DNA from: Phytomonospora endophytica
Lineage (GTDB): Bacteria; Actinomycetota; Actinomycetes; Mycobacteriales; Micromonosporaceae
DNA: 64,000 nucleotides
Direction: 5' to 3'
NCBI RefSeq assembly: GCF_014202425.1
Contig: NZ_JACHGT010000015.1
Location: 1 to 64,000, forward strand
Shown here: one piece after another, positions 38,749-47,703 of the stretch
Layout: every line of letters starts with the position of its first letter
Position numbering within the stretch: position 1 is the stretch's first letter
Translations under genes and position numbers: made by a program
Notes under the pieces: model-generated
The model's database searches: none
Told to the model about the DNA's origin: nothing
Seen by the model: the letters and a program-made list of their open reading frames with translations, nothing else

Positions 38749-40914
38749 GTGACGCTGGAGGGGATTCGGCAAGGCGCAAGGGGAGCGGCACTCGGTCTTC
38801 GCAGTCTGGTGCGCGTCGGCGTGATCGCCGGACTGCTGGTCGCGGTGATGCTCTTCCCATTGGTGGCGCTCGGGGGGCTGACGGTCAAGTCCAGTGTGGA
38901 CGACCTGCAGAACGTCTCCGAGTCCCTCGCGATGGACCCGCCGCCGCAGACGACGTACGTGTACGCCAACGACGGCAAGACGCTGCTCAGCATGTTCTAC
39001 GACGAGTTCCGCCGCTACGTCCCGCTCTCGGACATCGCGCCTGTCATGCAGCAGGCGATCGTGTCCAGCGAGGACTCCCGCTTCTGGGTGCACAACGGCG
39101 TCGACCTCAAGGGCATCGTGCGCGCCATGACCGCCAACCACAGCGCGGGCGAGGTCTCCCAGGGCGCCTCGACGCTGACCATGCAGTACGTCCGCGGCGC
39201 CTTGAAACAGAGCGCGAAGAGCGACGAGGAGGTCTTCGCCGCGACCGACCGCACCAGTGAGCGCAAGATCCGCGAGATGCGCCTGGCGGTGCAGATCGAG
39301 GAGGAGCTCACCAAGGACGAGATCCTGGAGCGCTACCTCAACCAGGTCTACTTCGGCCACAACGCCTACGGCATCTACGCCGCCGCCTACATCTACTACT
39401 CGAAGTCGCCGCGCGACCTCACCCTCCCCGAGGCCGCCATGCTGGCCGGGCTGGTGCAGGCGCCGTCGTCCTACGACCCGGCGGTGACCGACAAGTCGGC
39501 GGCGACCAACCGCCGCAACTACGTCATCGACCAGATGGTCGAGCTGGGCTACGTCCCGGCCGCCGAGGCCGAGGTCATCAAGGCCGAGAAGATCAAACTG
39601 AAGCTGCGCAACCCGGTCAACTCCTGCATGATCCCCAAGAAGAAGGACAAGGGCTACGGCTTCTTCTGCGACTACGTCCGCCACTGGTGGCGCGGCCAGA
39701 AGGCCTTCGGGGAGACCCCGCGCGAGCGTGAGACGAACCTCCGGCAGGGCGGCTACACCGTCATCACCTCCCTCGACCCGGACACGCAGGAGGCCGCGCA
39801 GAAGGAAGTCGACAAGTCGGAGCGCAAGACCAGCCAGTTCGCCATCGGCGTGACCTCGGTCGAGCCGGGCACGGGCCGGGTCACCGCGATGGCGACGAAC
39901 CGCCGCTTCAGCCTCGACCAGAGCAAGAACCTCGACCACTCGAACCCGGTCGCCCGCGCAGACGGCGTCAAGGGCAACTATCCCAACACCGTCAACCCGC
40001 TCATGGGCGGCGGCGATCTGGCCGGCTACCAGGCCGGTTCGACGTTCAAGATGTTCACCATGCTGGCCGCGCTCGACTCGGGCATGAAACTCAACCACAC
40101 GATCCAGTCCCCGAACCGGGTGGTCACGAAGTACCCGGTGGCGTCGGGCCCGGCGTCGTGCGGCGGCCTGTGGTGCCCGTCGAACGCCAGCAAGGGCATG
40201 GCCGGTTCGCGGACGATGTGGTCGGGCTTCGGGATGTCGGTCAACACCTACTTCGCGCAGCTGATCCAGCAGGTCGGGGCCGACAAGGTCGTCAAGATGG
40301 CCGAGCGGCTCGGACTGCGCTGGCGCAGCTCGACCGACAAGTACTTCGCCGACCCCGCGCGCTCCTCGGGCTGGGGCTCGTTCACCCTCGGCGTCGCCGA
40401 CACGACCCCGCTGGAGATGGCCAACGCCTACGCGACGGTCGCCGCCGACGGGATCTACTGCAAGGCCACGCCGGTCCTGAAGATCATCGACTCGCAGGGC
40501 CGGGAACTCGACGCCGGATCCCCGAAATGCCACCGTGAACTGGACAAACAGGTGGCCAGGGCCGCGACCGACGCCGCCCGTTGCGTCACCGGCTACGGCG
40601 CCTCGAAGGGCGGTTGCGGACCGTGGAGCACGGCGCCGAGCGTGTACCCGAAGGTCGGCTCGCCCGTCGCGGGCAAGACCGGTACGACCGACGAGACGCG
40701 CGCGGCCTGGTTCGTGGGCTTCACCCCGTACCTGGCGGCGGCGAGCTTCATCGCCGACCCGGACAACCCGTTCCACGCCGTCGGCGACGGGAACTCGATG
40801 AAACCCATCGACACCGCCTCGGCGGTACTGAAACAGAACGCCGACGACAGACCGCCGAAGAAGTTCAAGAAACCCAACCGGTGGATCTCCTACGGCAGAG
40901 GTTTAGCGAGCTGA
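38749..40914 (+). CDS. class A penicillin-binding protein (transglycosylase/transpeptidase)
   Basis: The 721-residue bifunctional enzyme builds and cross-links peptidoglycan outside the membrane. N-terminal membrane helix about 22-45. GT51 domain about 75-265 with catalytic Glu108 (SSEDSRFW) and GASTLTMQYVRGAL, KIREMRLAVQIE, ILERYLNQVYFG motifs. Transpeptidase domain about 360-690 with STFK (nucleophile Ser431), SVN (497-499) and KTGTT (643-647). The C-terminal tail is short. GTG at 38749 starts just after a TTAGCG-like hexamer, perhaps leaderless. The downstream 21-bp hairpin ends the transcript. It stands alone, without mre or division genes. Confidence 0.96.
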   Translation: MTLEGIRQGARGAALGLRSLVRVGVIAGLLVAVMLFPLVALGGLTVKSSVDDLQNVSESLAMDPPPQTTYVYANDGKTLLSMFYDEFRRYVPLSDIAPVMQQAIVSSEDSRFWVHNGVDLKGIVRAMTANHSAGEVSQGASTLTMQYVRGALKQSAKSDEEVFAATDRTSERKIREMRLAVQIEEELTKDEILERYLNQVYFGHNAYGIYAAAYIYYSKSPRDLTLPEAAMLAGLVQAPSSYDPAVTDKSAATNRRNYVIDQMVELGYVPAAEAEVIKAEKIKLKLRNPVNSCMIPKKKDKGYGFFCDYVRHWWRGQKAFGETPRERETNLRQGGYTVITSLDPDTQEAAQKEVDKSERKTSQFAIGVTSVEPGTGRVTAMATNRRFSLDQSKNLDHSNPVARADGVKGNYPNTVNPLMGGGDLAGYQAGSTFKMFTMLAALDSGMKLNHTIQSPNRVVTKYPVASGPASCGGLWCPSNASKGMAGSRTMWSGFGMSVNTYFAQLIQQVGADKVVKMAERLGLRWRSSTDKYFADPARSSGWGSFTLGVADTTPLEMANAYATVAADGIYCKATPVLKIIDSQGRELDAGSPKCHRELDKQVARAATDAARCVTGYGASKGGCGPWSTAPSVYPKVGSPVAGKTGTTDETRAAWFVGFTPYLAAASFIADPDNPFHAVGDGNSMKPIDTASAVLKQNADDRPPKKFKKPNRWISYGRGLAS

Positions 40915-40960
40915 CACACGGCCGGGGGCCGCGGCGGAAGCCGCGGCCCCCGGCCGTGTG
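40915..40960. terminator. 21-bp perfect hairpin terminator
   Basis: 40915-40935 pairs perfectly with 40940-40960 around GGAA, beginning directly after the stop codon of the penicillin-binding protein gene. Confidence 0.85.
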
Positions 40961-41066
40961 AGGTGGCGTGCCTTCGGCCGGACCGGCGGAATCGTCGGCA
41001 CGACCGCATAGTGTGAGGCCGGACCGCACGTCCACGCCGTTCAGCCGGAACCCGGAGCGCTCCACC

Positions 41067-41558
41067 ATGAAGTACACCGTCTCGATCGAGCTCGCCCTGC
41101 CGCGTGAGAAGGCCGTACAGCTGCTCGCCGACCCGGCGCACATGCCCAAGTGGCTGCGCGGGCTGGTGCTGCACGAAGCGCTGAGCGGGGAACACGGGCA
41201 GGTCGGCACCACGTCGCGGGTCGTGATGCGGATGGGGAAGCAGCGGTTCGAGGCCACCGAGACCATCACCCGCCGCGAACCGGCGGACCTGCGCGAGATC
41301 CCACGGGAACAGGCCGTCCACTTCGAGCGCGAGATCGAAGGTCAGGGCATGTGGAACGCCGTGCGCGACCGGCTGACCGAGGCCGGCCCGGAGACGACGC
41401 TGTGGGAGAGCGAGAACGAGTTCCGCTTCGGCGGCGTGCTCATGCGACTGGTGGGGCTCCTGATGCCCGGCACCTTCCGCGAGCAGTCGCGACAGCACAT
41501 GCGGGACTTCAAGGAATTCGCCGAGCACGGAACAGACGTCCGCGAGACCGAGGACTGA
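41067..41558 (+). CDS. SRPBCC-family (START-like) protein
   Basis: The 163-residue protein has the helix-grip fold pattern of polyketide-cyclase/START-like SRPBCC proteins: an N-terminal strand VSIELALPREKAVQLLAD, a central beta-sheet with TSRVVMRMGKQRFEATETI, and a long C-terminal helix (LMRLVGLLMPGTFREQSRQHMRDFKEFAE). Such proteins bind hydrophobic ligands; no ligand can be named. ATG at 41067 follows CCGGAGCG, a moderate ribosome site, and is where the family begins. Confidence 0.85.
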   Translation: MKYTVSIELALPREKAVQLLADPAHMPKWLRGLVLHEALSGEHGQVGTTSRVVMRMGKQRFEATETITRREPADLREIPREQAVHFEREIEGQGMWNAVRDRLTEAGPETTLWESENEFRFGGVLMRLVGLLMPGTFREQSRQHMRDFKEFAEHGTDVRETED

Positions 41559-41640
41559 AACCGGACCCCCGCCCGTGCCGTGGGACGCCCGCGCCCCGGT
41601 CCCGACCCCAAGATCTCCCCGGCGACTACCCTCAAGAACT

Positions 41641-42855
41641 GTGAGCCTCTACCCTCTCGGACTCCGCCTCTCGGGTCGCCGGGTCCTCGTCGTCGGGGGA
41701 GGCGTGCTGGCCACCCGGCGCGTCCCCGCGCTGCTGGCCGCGGGCGCGCACGTCGACGTCGTCTCGCCGGTCGTGACACCCGCGCTCCAGGACCTCGCCG
41801 ACAAGGGCCGCATCGGCTGGCACGGCCGGCCCTTCGAGCCCTCCGACGTCGACGAGGCCTGGCTGGTCCTGGCCGCCACGAACGAACCCGGCGTGAACGC
41901 CCAGATATCGGCCCGCTGCGACGCCGAACGCGTCTTCTGCGTCCGCGCCGACGACGGTGAGGCCGCCACCGCGCACACGCCCGCCGTCGCCCGCCACGGC
42001 GAGGTCACCGTCGCCGCCTTCGGCGGTGGCGACCCGCGCCGGGCCGCGCGCCTGCGCGACGACATCGCCGAGAAACTCGCCGACGGCACCTTCACCGGCA
42101 AGGCCTTCCGCGATGCTCCCAAACAGGGCCGCGTCACGCTCGTCGGTGCCGGGCCCGGCGACCCCGAACTCATCACCGTCCGGGGCCGGCGGGCGCTCGC
42201 CGTCGCCGACGTGGTCGTCGTCGACCGGCTCGCGCCCCACCTGCTGCTCGACGAGCTGCGGCCGGACGTCGAGATCTTCGACGCCGCCAAGATCCCCTAC
42301 GGCCGCTACGCCGCCCAGGAGAAGATCAACGCATTCATCGTCGAGCGCGCGCTGCAGGGGCTCGACGTCGTGCGCCTCAAGGGCGGCGACGCGTTCGTGT
42401 TCGGCCGGGGCGGCGAAGAGGTCGCCGCCTGCGCCGCCGCGGGCGTCCCGGTCACGGTCGTACCGGGCGTGACCAGCGCGATCGCCGCGCCCTCGGCCGC
42501 CGGGATCCCCGTGACGCACCGCGGGGTCGTGCACGACTTCACCGTCGTGTCCGGGCACGTTCCGCCCGGGCACCCCAAGTCGCTCGTGGACTGGCCGGCG
42601 CTGGCCCGCATGAAGGGGACGCTCGTCCTCCTCATGGCCATCGAGAACCTGCCCGCGATCACCGCCGCCCTCATCGACGGCGGCCGCGACGCCGACACCC
42701 CCGCGGCCGTCATCGCCGATGCGACGACGACGCGACAGGAAGTGGTCCGCGCGACGCTCGGCACACTCGGCGAACACGAGCTGCGACCGCCCGCCACCGT
42801 GGTGATAGGCCAGGTCGTGGCCCTGGAAGAGGAGCTAAGGGGCACAGTTCGGTAA
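41641..42855 (+). CDS. cobA: siroheme synthase-type fusion: precorrin-2 dehydrogenase + uroporphyrinogen-III C-methyltransferase
   Basis: The 404-residue protein joins an N-terminal NAD-binding precorrin-2 dehydrogenase/ferrochelatase domain (about 1-155, VLVVGGGVLATRRV) to a SAM-dependent uroporphyrinogen-III methyltransferase (about 160-400). The second domain has LVGAGPGDPELITVRG, the conserved RLKGGDAFVFGRGGEE, and TVVPGVTSAIAAPSAAGIPVTHRG. This is CysG-like, though the small middle dimerisation domain is shortened. It leads to siroheme (for sulfite/nitrite reduction), and its precorrin-2 can also feed B12 synthesis. GTG at 41641 is the natural start of the Rossmann domain. No cbi/cob neighbours are present except the distant CobB-like gene. 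Confidence 0.93.
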   Translation: MSLYPLGLRLSGRRVLVVGGGVLATRRVPALLAAGAHVDVVSPVVTPALQDLADKGRIGWHGRPFEPSDVDEAWLVLAATNEPGVNAQISARCDAERVFCVRADDGEAATAHTPAVARHGEVTVAAFGGGDPRRAARLRDDIAEKLADGTFTGKAFRDAPKQGRVTLVGAGPGDPELITVRGRRALAVADVVVVDRLAPHLLLDELRPDVEIFDAAKIPYGRYAAQEKINAFIVERALQGLDVVRLKGGDAFVFGRGGEEVAACAAAGVPVTVVPGVTSAIAAPSAAGIPVTHRGVVHDFTVVSGHVPPGHPKSLVDWPALARMKGTLVLLMAIENLPAITAALIDGGRDADTPAAVIADATTTRQEVVRATLGTLGEHELRPPATVVIGQVVALEEELRGTVR

Positions 42856-42966
42856 AGGTCGGGCGTTCCGGTGATCGAGCACTGGCGAGGCCTTGCCGGA
42901 CCCCAGTAGGCTGCGCGAGGTCTGTGTTGAGTAGTACCTGCGGAGTCCTGGGGAGGACAGCCCACC

Positions 42967-45513
42967 ATGCCAGGTGCAGCCGTTCGGAAGCTGAAGAGCA
43001 AGGGCGCGGTCATCAGCCTCGTCACCACCGTGGCGCTCATCGCCGCGATCGTCGCGACACTGCTCGGTACGGGGTTCTTCAGTACCGCCGTCGCGACGCA
43101 CGACGCCGCCGCCTGGTTGTGGTCGGTCATGCCCGGCGAGATGGCGCACGTGAACGGTGACACCGGACGGGTCGACATCCGCGAGGAGCTCAAGGACGCG
43201 CAGGGTCACGACGTCGAGATCGTTCAGACCGACGAGCAGATCCTGCTGCGCGACCTCGACACGGGCAAGATCAACGCCATCGACCCGGCGACGCTCCAGG
43301 TGACCGGCTCGGCCGAGACGCCGCCCGGACAGGGCATCAATGTCGCGCTGCACGACGGGAAGGCGTTCATCGTCGACTCCGTCCAGGGCGTGGTGCGCCA
43401 GGTCGACGCCAAGACCCTCACGCCGATCGGCGAGCCGCTGCGCTTCGCGGCGGGCCTGACCGGCGGTGTCTTCGACAACGAGGGCAAGCTCTGGTTCGCG
43501 GTTCCCAAGGAGGGCACGCTCGTCGGCATCACGCCCGGCGAGAACGGCGCCAACGCCAAGGTCGACAACACGATCGGCGTCGCCGAGCCCAGCCACGAGC
43601 TGGTCATCTCCGTCCTCCGCGAGGGCGTCGCCGTGCTCGACACCACGGGCGCGACGCTGACGACCGTCTACGGAGCCGACGACGTGCGCAACGTCGCCGT
43701 CCCGCTCAACGGCATGGCGATCATGCCCGCCAGCACCGACTCGACAATCGCCACGATCACGGTCACCGACGGCCGGCACGTCTTCGCCGTCGACGGTGAA
43801 TCCGTCAAGGACTACGCGGTGCCCGGTGAGGGCGCCGAACTCGGCGCGGCGATGGAGTGGTGGGGACGCATCTACGTCGCCGACAACGCCACCGACACGG
43901 TCTACGTCTTCGACAAGGACGGCAAGGTCGTCGACGAGATCGAGATCGCGGCCGGAGACGGCCTGATCGAGATGCAGACCCGCGACGGCCACCTGTTCAT
44001 CAACGCGCCGTACACCAAGAACGCGCTCGTCGTCGATGAGAACCACAAGGTCAAGAAGGTCGACAAGGGCGTCGGGGGCATCCTCGGTGCGGACATCCCG
44101 CCGGAGGAGAAGGTCGAGGCCGACCCGCCCAAGCCCAAGGAGGCCCCGCCCGGAGCGCCGCGCAACGTGCGCGCCACGCCCGGCAACGGCAGCGCGACCT
44201 TGAGCTGGGACGCCGCCCCCAACAACGGCGCGGCCATCACGAAGTACGTGGTGGAGGGCGCGCTCGACAAGACCTTCGAGGTGGCCGGCAACCAGCAGGT
44301 CCTCAAGATCCCCGGGCTGGACAACGGCACCGAGTACAACCTCACGGTGTACGCGATCAACAAGAAGGGCGAGGGCCCGAAGGGCGCGGCGAACCCGGTC
44401 GTCCCGACCGCCGAGGTCCCCGACGCGCCCGGCGCGCCGACCGCCACGGCCAACCCCGACGGCACCGTCGCGATCCAGTGGCCCGCCGCCGACGGCCAGG
44501 GCAACAAGATCTCCGGCTACAAGGTCGACTCCATCGGTGCGGGCGGCGCTTCGCAGCCCGTCGGCGAGGTCGGCGACGAGACCACGATGACCGTTCCCGC
44601 CGGTGACCTGACCTACGGTCAGCAGTACGCCTTCACCGTCACGGCGATCGCCGAGAGCGGCGCGGCCTCCGACCCGTCGGCGGTCAGTGCGACGGTCGTG
44701 CCCTTCACCAAGCCGGACAAGCCGGTGAACCTGACCGCGACCACGGCCAACGCCAAGGGCACCGTGCACGCGACCTGGGGCGCCCCGGCCGACAACGGAC
44801 GCCCGATCACCGGCTACAAGGTGACCGCCAACGGCGCTTCGCAGACCGTCACGGGCACCTCGGCCGACATCGGCGGCATCGGCGACGGCGCGACCGTGCA
44901 GGTCGACGTGGTCGCGATCAACGAGGCCGGTGAGAGCGAGGCCGCCTCGACGACCGCGCAGGCCATGTCGAAGCCGACGGTCAGCGTCGGCAACCACAGC
45001 GCCACGACGAACTCGATCACGGTGAACTTCAGCGCCAACGACGGCGGCGGACAGGCGACGTGCAAGCTCTCGGCCGGCGGCAAGTCCGTCGACGGCGGGT
45101 GCTCCTCGATCACCCTCGGCGGGCTGCCCGCGTCCTCGTCCTTCGAGGCCGTGGTGACCGTCACGAACGCCGCCGGTTCGGCGACCGACAAGAAGAACGT
45201 CAACACCAACGACCTCGGTGGTGTCACGCGTTGCGTGAACTACGGCAGCGGGGACACCGCGGTGTACTGCAACACCGGCATCCGGATCTACTCCGGGCCG
45301 AAGCAGAGCTACTCCAAGACCGGGACCATGTACAACGGCGACCGCGGCACCGCCGTCTGCAAGGCGGACGAGGGCGACAACGTCTACGCGTACAACTACA
45401 ACAACGACAAGCAGAGCACCGTCTTCATCAAGTTGAGTAACGGTTCTTACATCCCGTGGGCCTGGTTCAACCTCGACTCGGGCGATAACACTGGTCTCCT
45501 GGCGAACTGTTAG
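42967..45513 (+). CDS. membrane-anchored beta-propeller / fibronectin type III protein
   Basis: The 848-residue protein has a single N-terminal membrane helix (about 13-38). An extracellular propeller-like repeat region follows (about 70-365, with units such as VDSVQGVVRQVDAKTL and VADNATDTVYVFDKDGK), then a Lys/Pro hinge and four fibronectin type III domains (about 395-480, 485-575, 580-665 and 670-755). A cysteine-bearing SH3-like C-terminal domain (CVNYGSGDTAVYCN to the final Cys) completes it. It is the first gene of a four-gene unit with MoxR, DUF58 and transglutaminase-like proteins, a conserved actinobacterial neighbourhood thought to concern the envelope. GGGGAGGA precedes the ATG. 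Confidence 0.87.
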   Translation: MPGAAVRKLKSKGAVISLVTTVALIAAIVATLLGTGFFSTAVATHDAAAWLWSVMPGEMAHVNGDTGRVDIREELKDAQGHDVEIVQTDEQILLRDLDTGKINAIDPATLQVTGSAETPPGQGINVALHDGKAFIVDSVQGVVRQVDAKTLTPIGEPLRFAAGLTGGVFDNEGKLWFAVPKEGTLVGITPGENGANAKVDNTIGVAEPSHELVISVLREGVAVLDTTGATLTTVYGADDVRNVAVPLNGMAIMPASTDSTIATITVTDGRHVFAVDGESVKDYAVPGEGAELGAAMEWWGRIYVADNATDTVYVFDKDGKVVDEIEIAAGDGLIEMQTRDGHLFINAPYTKNALVVDENHKVKKVDKGVGGILGADIPPEEKVEADPPKPKEAPPGAPRNVRATPGNGSATLSWDAAPNNGAAITKYVVEGALDKTFEVAGNQQVLKIPGLDNGTEYNLTVYAINKKGEGPKGAANPVVPTAEVPDAPGAPTATANPDGTVAIQWPAADGQGNKISGYKVDSIGAGGASQPVGEVGDETTMTVPAGDLTYGQQYAFTVTAIAESGAASDPSAVSATVVPFTKPDKPVNLTATTANAKGTVHATWGAPADNGRPITGYKVTANGASQTVTGTSADIGGIGDGATVQVDVVAINEAGESEAASTTAQAMSKPTVSVGNHSATTNSITVNFSANDGGGQATCKLSAGGKSVDGGCSSITLGGLPASSSFEAVVTVTNAAGSATDKKNVNTNDLGGVTRCVNYGSGDTAVYCNTGIRIYSGPKQSYSKTGTMYNGDRGTAVCKADEGDNVYAYNYNNDKQSTVFIKLSNGSYIPWAWFNLDSGDNTGLLANC

Positions 45514-45526
45514 CAGGAGGTCTTAG

Positions 45527-46498
45527 TTGAGTCACCCACTCTCCCCGCAGGAGGCGCAGTCCTTCGCCGATCTGTTCGACCGGCTGTCCCAGCAGATCGG
45601 TCAGATCGTGCTGGGCAAGCCCGAGGTCGTGCGGCTGGCGCTCGTCGCGCTCTTCGCCGAAGGGCACGTCCTCCTCGAAGACGTGCCCGGCACGGGTAAG
45701 ACGACGCTCGCGCGGGCCATCGCGGCCAGTGTGCACGGGTTGTGGCGCCGGGTGCAGTTCACGCCCGACCTGCTGCCCTCCGACGTAACCGGCGTGACGA
45801 TCTTCAACCAGGGCAGCCGGGAGTTCGAGTTCCACCCCGGCCCGGTGTTCGCCAACATCGTCATCGCCGACGAGATCAACCGCGCCTCCCCGAAGACCCA
45901 GGCCGCGCTGCTGGAGGTCATGGAGGAGCGGTACGTGACCGTCGACGGCACGCGCCACCCGGTGCCGCAGCCGTTCCTGGTCGTCGCCACCCAGAACCCG
46001 GTGGAGATGGACGGGACCTACCGGCTGCCGGAGGCGCAGCTCGACCGCTTCCTGATGAAGCTCTCGGTCGGGTACCCCTCGGAGGACGTCGAGATCGAGG
46101 TCCTGCGGGGCGCGTCGCACCGCTCGCCGGAGGACCTGCGGCCGGTCGTCAACACCGAGACGGTCGCGCTCATGGCGCAGGAGGCCCGCCGGACCTACAT
46201 CGCCGACCCGCTGTACACCTACCTGGTGCGGCTGGCCGCGGCCACGCGCGACCTGCCGGAGGTGCGCGTCGGCGTGTCCCCGCGCGGTGTCATCGCGCTG
46301 TCGCGGGCCGCGCGGGTCTACGCGCTGTCGGCGGGGCGGACCTACGTCGTCCCCGAGGACGTCAAGGCCCTGCTGCTCCCCGTCTTCGGGCACCGGCTCG
46401 TGCTGGCGCCCGACGCGGCCATGCGCGGTGCCAACGCCGCCGACATCCTGGAGCGCATCGCCGCCCAGGTCCCCGTCCCCGTTCCCGCCAACGCCTGA
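45527..46498 (+). CDS. MoxR-family AAA+ ATPase
   Basis: The 323-residue protein has Walker A EDVPGTGKTTLARA near residue 46, Walker B IVIADEINRASPKTQAALLEVMEE, sensor 1 VVATQNPVEMDGTY, and the arginine-finger region LPEAQLDRFLMK, all standard for MoxR ATPases (AAA_3). MoxR proteins act as chaperones that activate or assemble partner proteins, typically the DUF58 and VWA proteins encoded alongside. The TTG at 45527 is supported by a perfect AGGAGG seven bases upstream and by the family start. The DUF58 gene follows after 74 bases. Confidence 0.95.
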   Translation: MSHPLSPQEAQSFADLFDRLSQQIGQIVLGKPEVVRLALVALFAEGHVLLEDVPGTGKTTLARAIAASVHGLWRRVQFTPDLLPSDVTGVTIFNQGSREFEFHPGPVFANIVIADEINRASPKTQAALLEVMEERYVTVDGTRHPVPQPFLVVATQNPVEMDGTYRLPEAQLDRFLMKLSVGYPSEDVEIEVLRGASHRSPEDLRPVVNTETVALMAQEARRTYIADPLYTYLVRLAAATRDLPEVRVGVSPRGVIALSRAARVYALSAGRTYVVPEDVKALLLPVFGHRLVLAPDAAMRGANAADILERIAAQVPVPVPANA

Positions 46499-46572
46499 TC
46501 GCACAGCATGGAACACCACGCCGTCGCGTCCACGGTCCCGCCTGTCCGATGTCGATCACGTGAGGTGCTCCC

Positions 46573-47703
46573 ATGGTGACGTCGCGAGGGTGGGGGATGG
46601 CGGCGGCCGGCGCGGTGCTGCTCGGCGTGGGCTTCTGGCTCGGTTACCCCGAACCGGCCACGATCGGCACGGCGGCGGTGACGGCGTTCCTGGTCGCGCT
46701 GCTGGTGGCGGGCTGGCGGCCGAAGCTGACCGTCACGCGCGGTATCGAACCCGAGCGCGTCGAGCGCGGTGAGGCCTGCACGGTGACCCTGACGGTCCGC
46801 AACGACGGAAAGCTGCGGGCGGTGAGCATGGTCGCCCACGACATCTGCGACCGGATGCGCGTGCCGGTCCCGCTGCACCGGGTACGGCCGCGCAAGGAGG
46901 CGACCGTCGACTACCGCGTCCCGACCGAGCGCCGGGGCGTCATGCGGCTGGGGCCGCTCACGGTGGGCCGCCGTGACCCGCTCGGGCTGGTCAAGCTCGC
47001 GCGCAGCTACGGCGATCCGGGAACGGTGTGGGTCCACCCGGTCGTGCATCCCCTGTACACGTCCCCGCAGGGCGTGGCCCGGAGCATGGACGGGCAGATC
47101 GACCGCATCGAGCACGGCAGCCTCACCTTCCACGCGCTGCGCGAGTACGTCGTCGGCGACGACCTGCGCCACGTCCACTGGCGGACCTCGGCGCGCATCG
47201 GCGACCTGATGATCCGCGAGCACATGGACACCTCGCTGCCGCACATCGTCGTCCTCCTCGACGACCGCGCCCAGTCCTACCGCCACGACGGCTTCGAGAC
47301 GGCCTGCGAGGCCGCCGCGTCGGTCGTCGTCGCGGCCCTGCGCGAAGGACTGTCGGTCGCGATGACCCTGACCAGCGGCCGCACGATCGTCACCGGCGGC
47401 CGCGACGACTACCTCGACGCCCTCTCCGAGGCCGAGCTGACCGTCGACGAGGACGCGCTGAACGAGACCGTGAACCGCCTGCGCCACCAGCGCCTCGGCG
47501 ACACCCTCATCTACCTCACCGGGTCCGGCCGGCCCCTGGAGACGCCCCAGCTGGCGTCACTGCGCGGCGGGCATCCGGCGATCCTCGCGGCGGTCCTCGG
47601 GCCCGGCAACCCCGGGCACGGCACCGTCGGCGGCTTCCCGGTGCTCGGCGCCGCCGACGGCCGCGAGTTCGCCGCGGCCTGGCACGGGGCGGGCGCGTGG
47701 TGA
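46573..47703 (+). CDS. DUF58-domain membrane protein
   Basis: The 376-residue protein has two N-terminal membrane helices (about 8-25 and 30-46), an Ig-like region (GIEPERVERGEACTVTLTVRNDG) and a DUF58/VWA-like domain. The signature EYVVGDDLRHVHWRTSARIGDLMIREH near 190-215 is followed by HIVVLLDDRAQSY, a vWA-type strand. DUF58 proteins are the usual partners of MoxR ATPases. The stop TGA overlaps the GTG of the next gene (GTGA, 47700-47703), so the products are probably made in equal amounts. Confidence 0.92.
   Translation: MVTSRGWGMAAAGAVLLGVGFWLGYPEPATIGTAAVTAFLVALLVAGWRPKLTVTRGIEPERVERGEACTVTLTVRNDGKLRAVSMVAHDICDRMRVPVPLHRVRPRKEATVDYRVPTERRGVMRLGPLTVGRRDPLGLVKLARSYGDPGTVWVHPVVHPLYTSPQGVARSMDGQIDRIEHGSLTFHALREYVVGDDLRHVHWRTSARIGDLMIREHMDTSLPHIVVLLDDRAQSYRHDGFETACEAAASVVVAALREGLSVAMTLTSGRTIVTGGRDDYLDALSEAELTVDEDALNETVNRLRHQRLGDTLIYLTGSGRPLETPQLASLRGGHPAILAAVLGPGNPGHGTVGGFPVLGAADGREFAAAWHGAGAW

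Noticed and set aside
37801-40776. A 991-codon minus-strand open frame
   Set aside because: Antisense to the ABC permease and penicillin-binding protein genes, with no family features; a codon-bias artefact.
32743-42855. CobB-like and CobA genes as evidence for local B12 biosynthesis
   Set aside because: They are 7.5 kb apart, no other cob/cbi genes are present, the CobB-like protein lacks its glutaminase Cys, and the CobA protein is a siroheme-type fusion.
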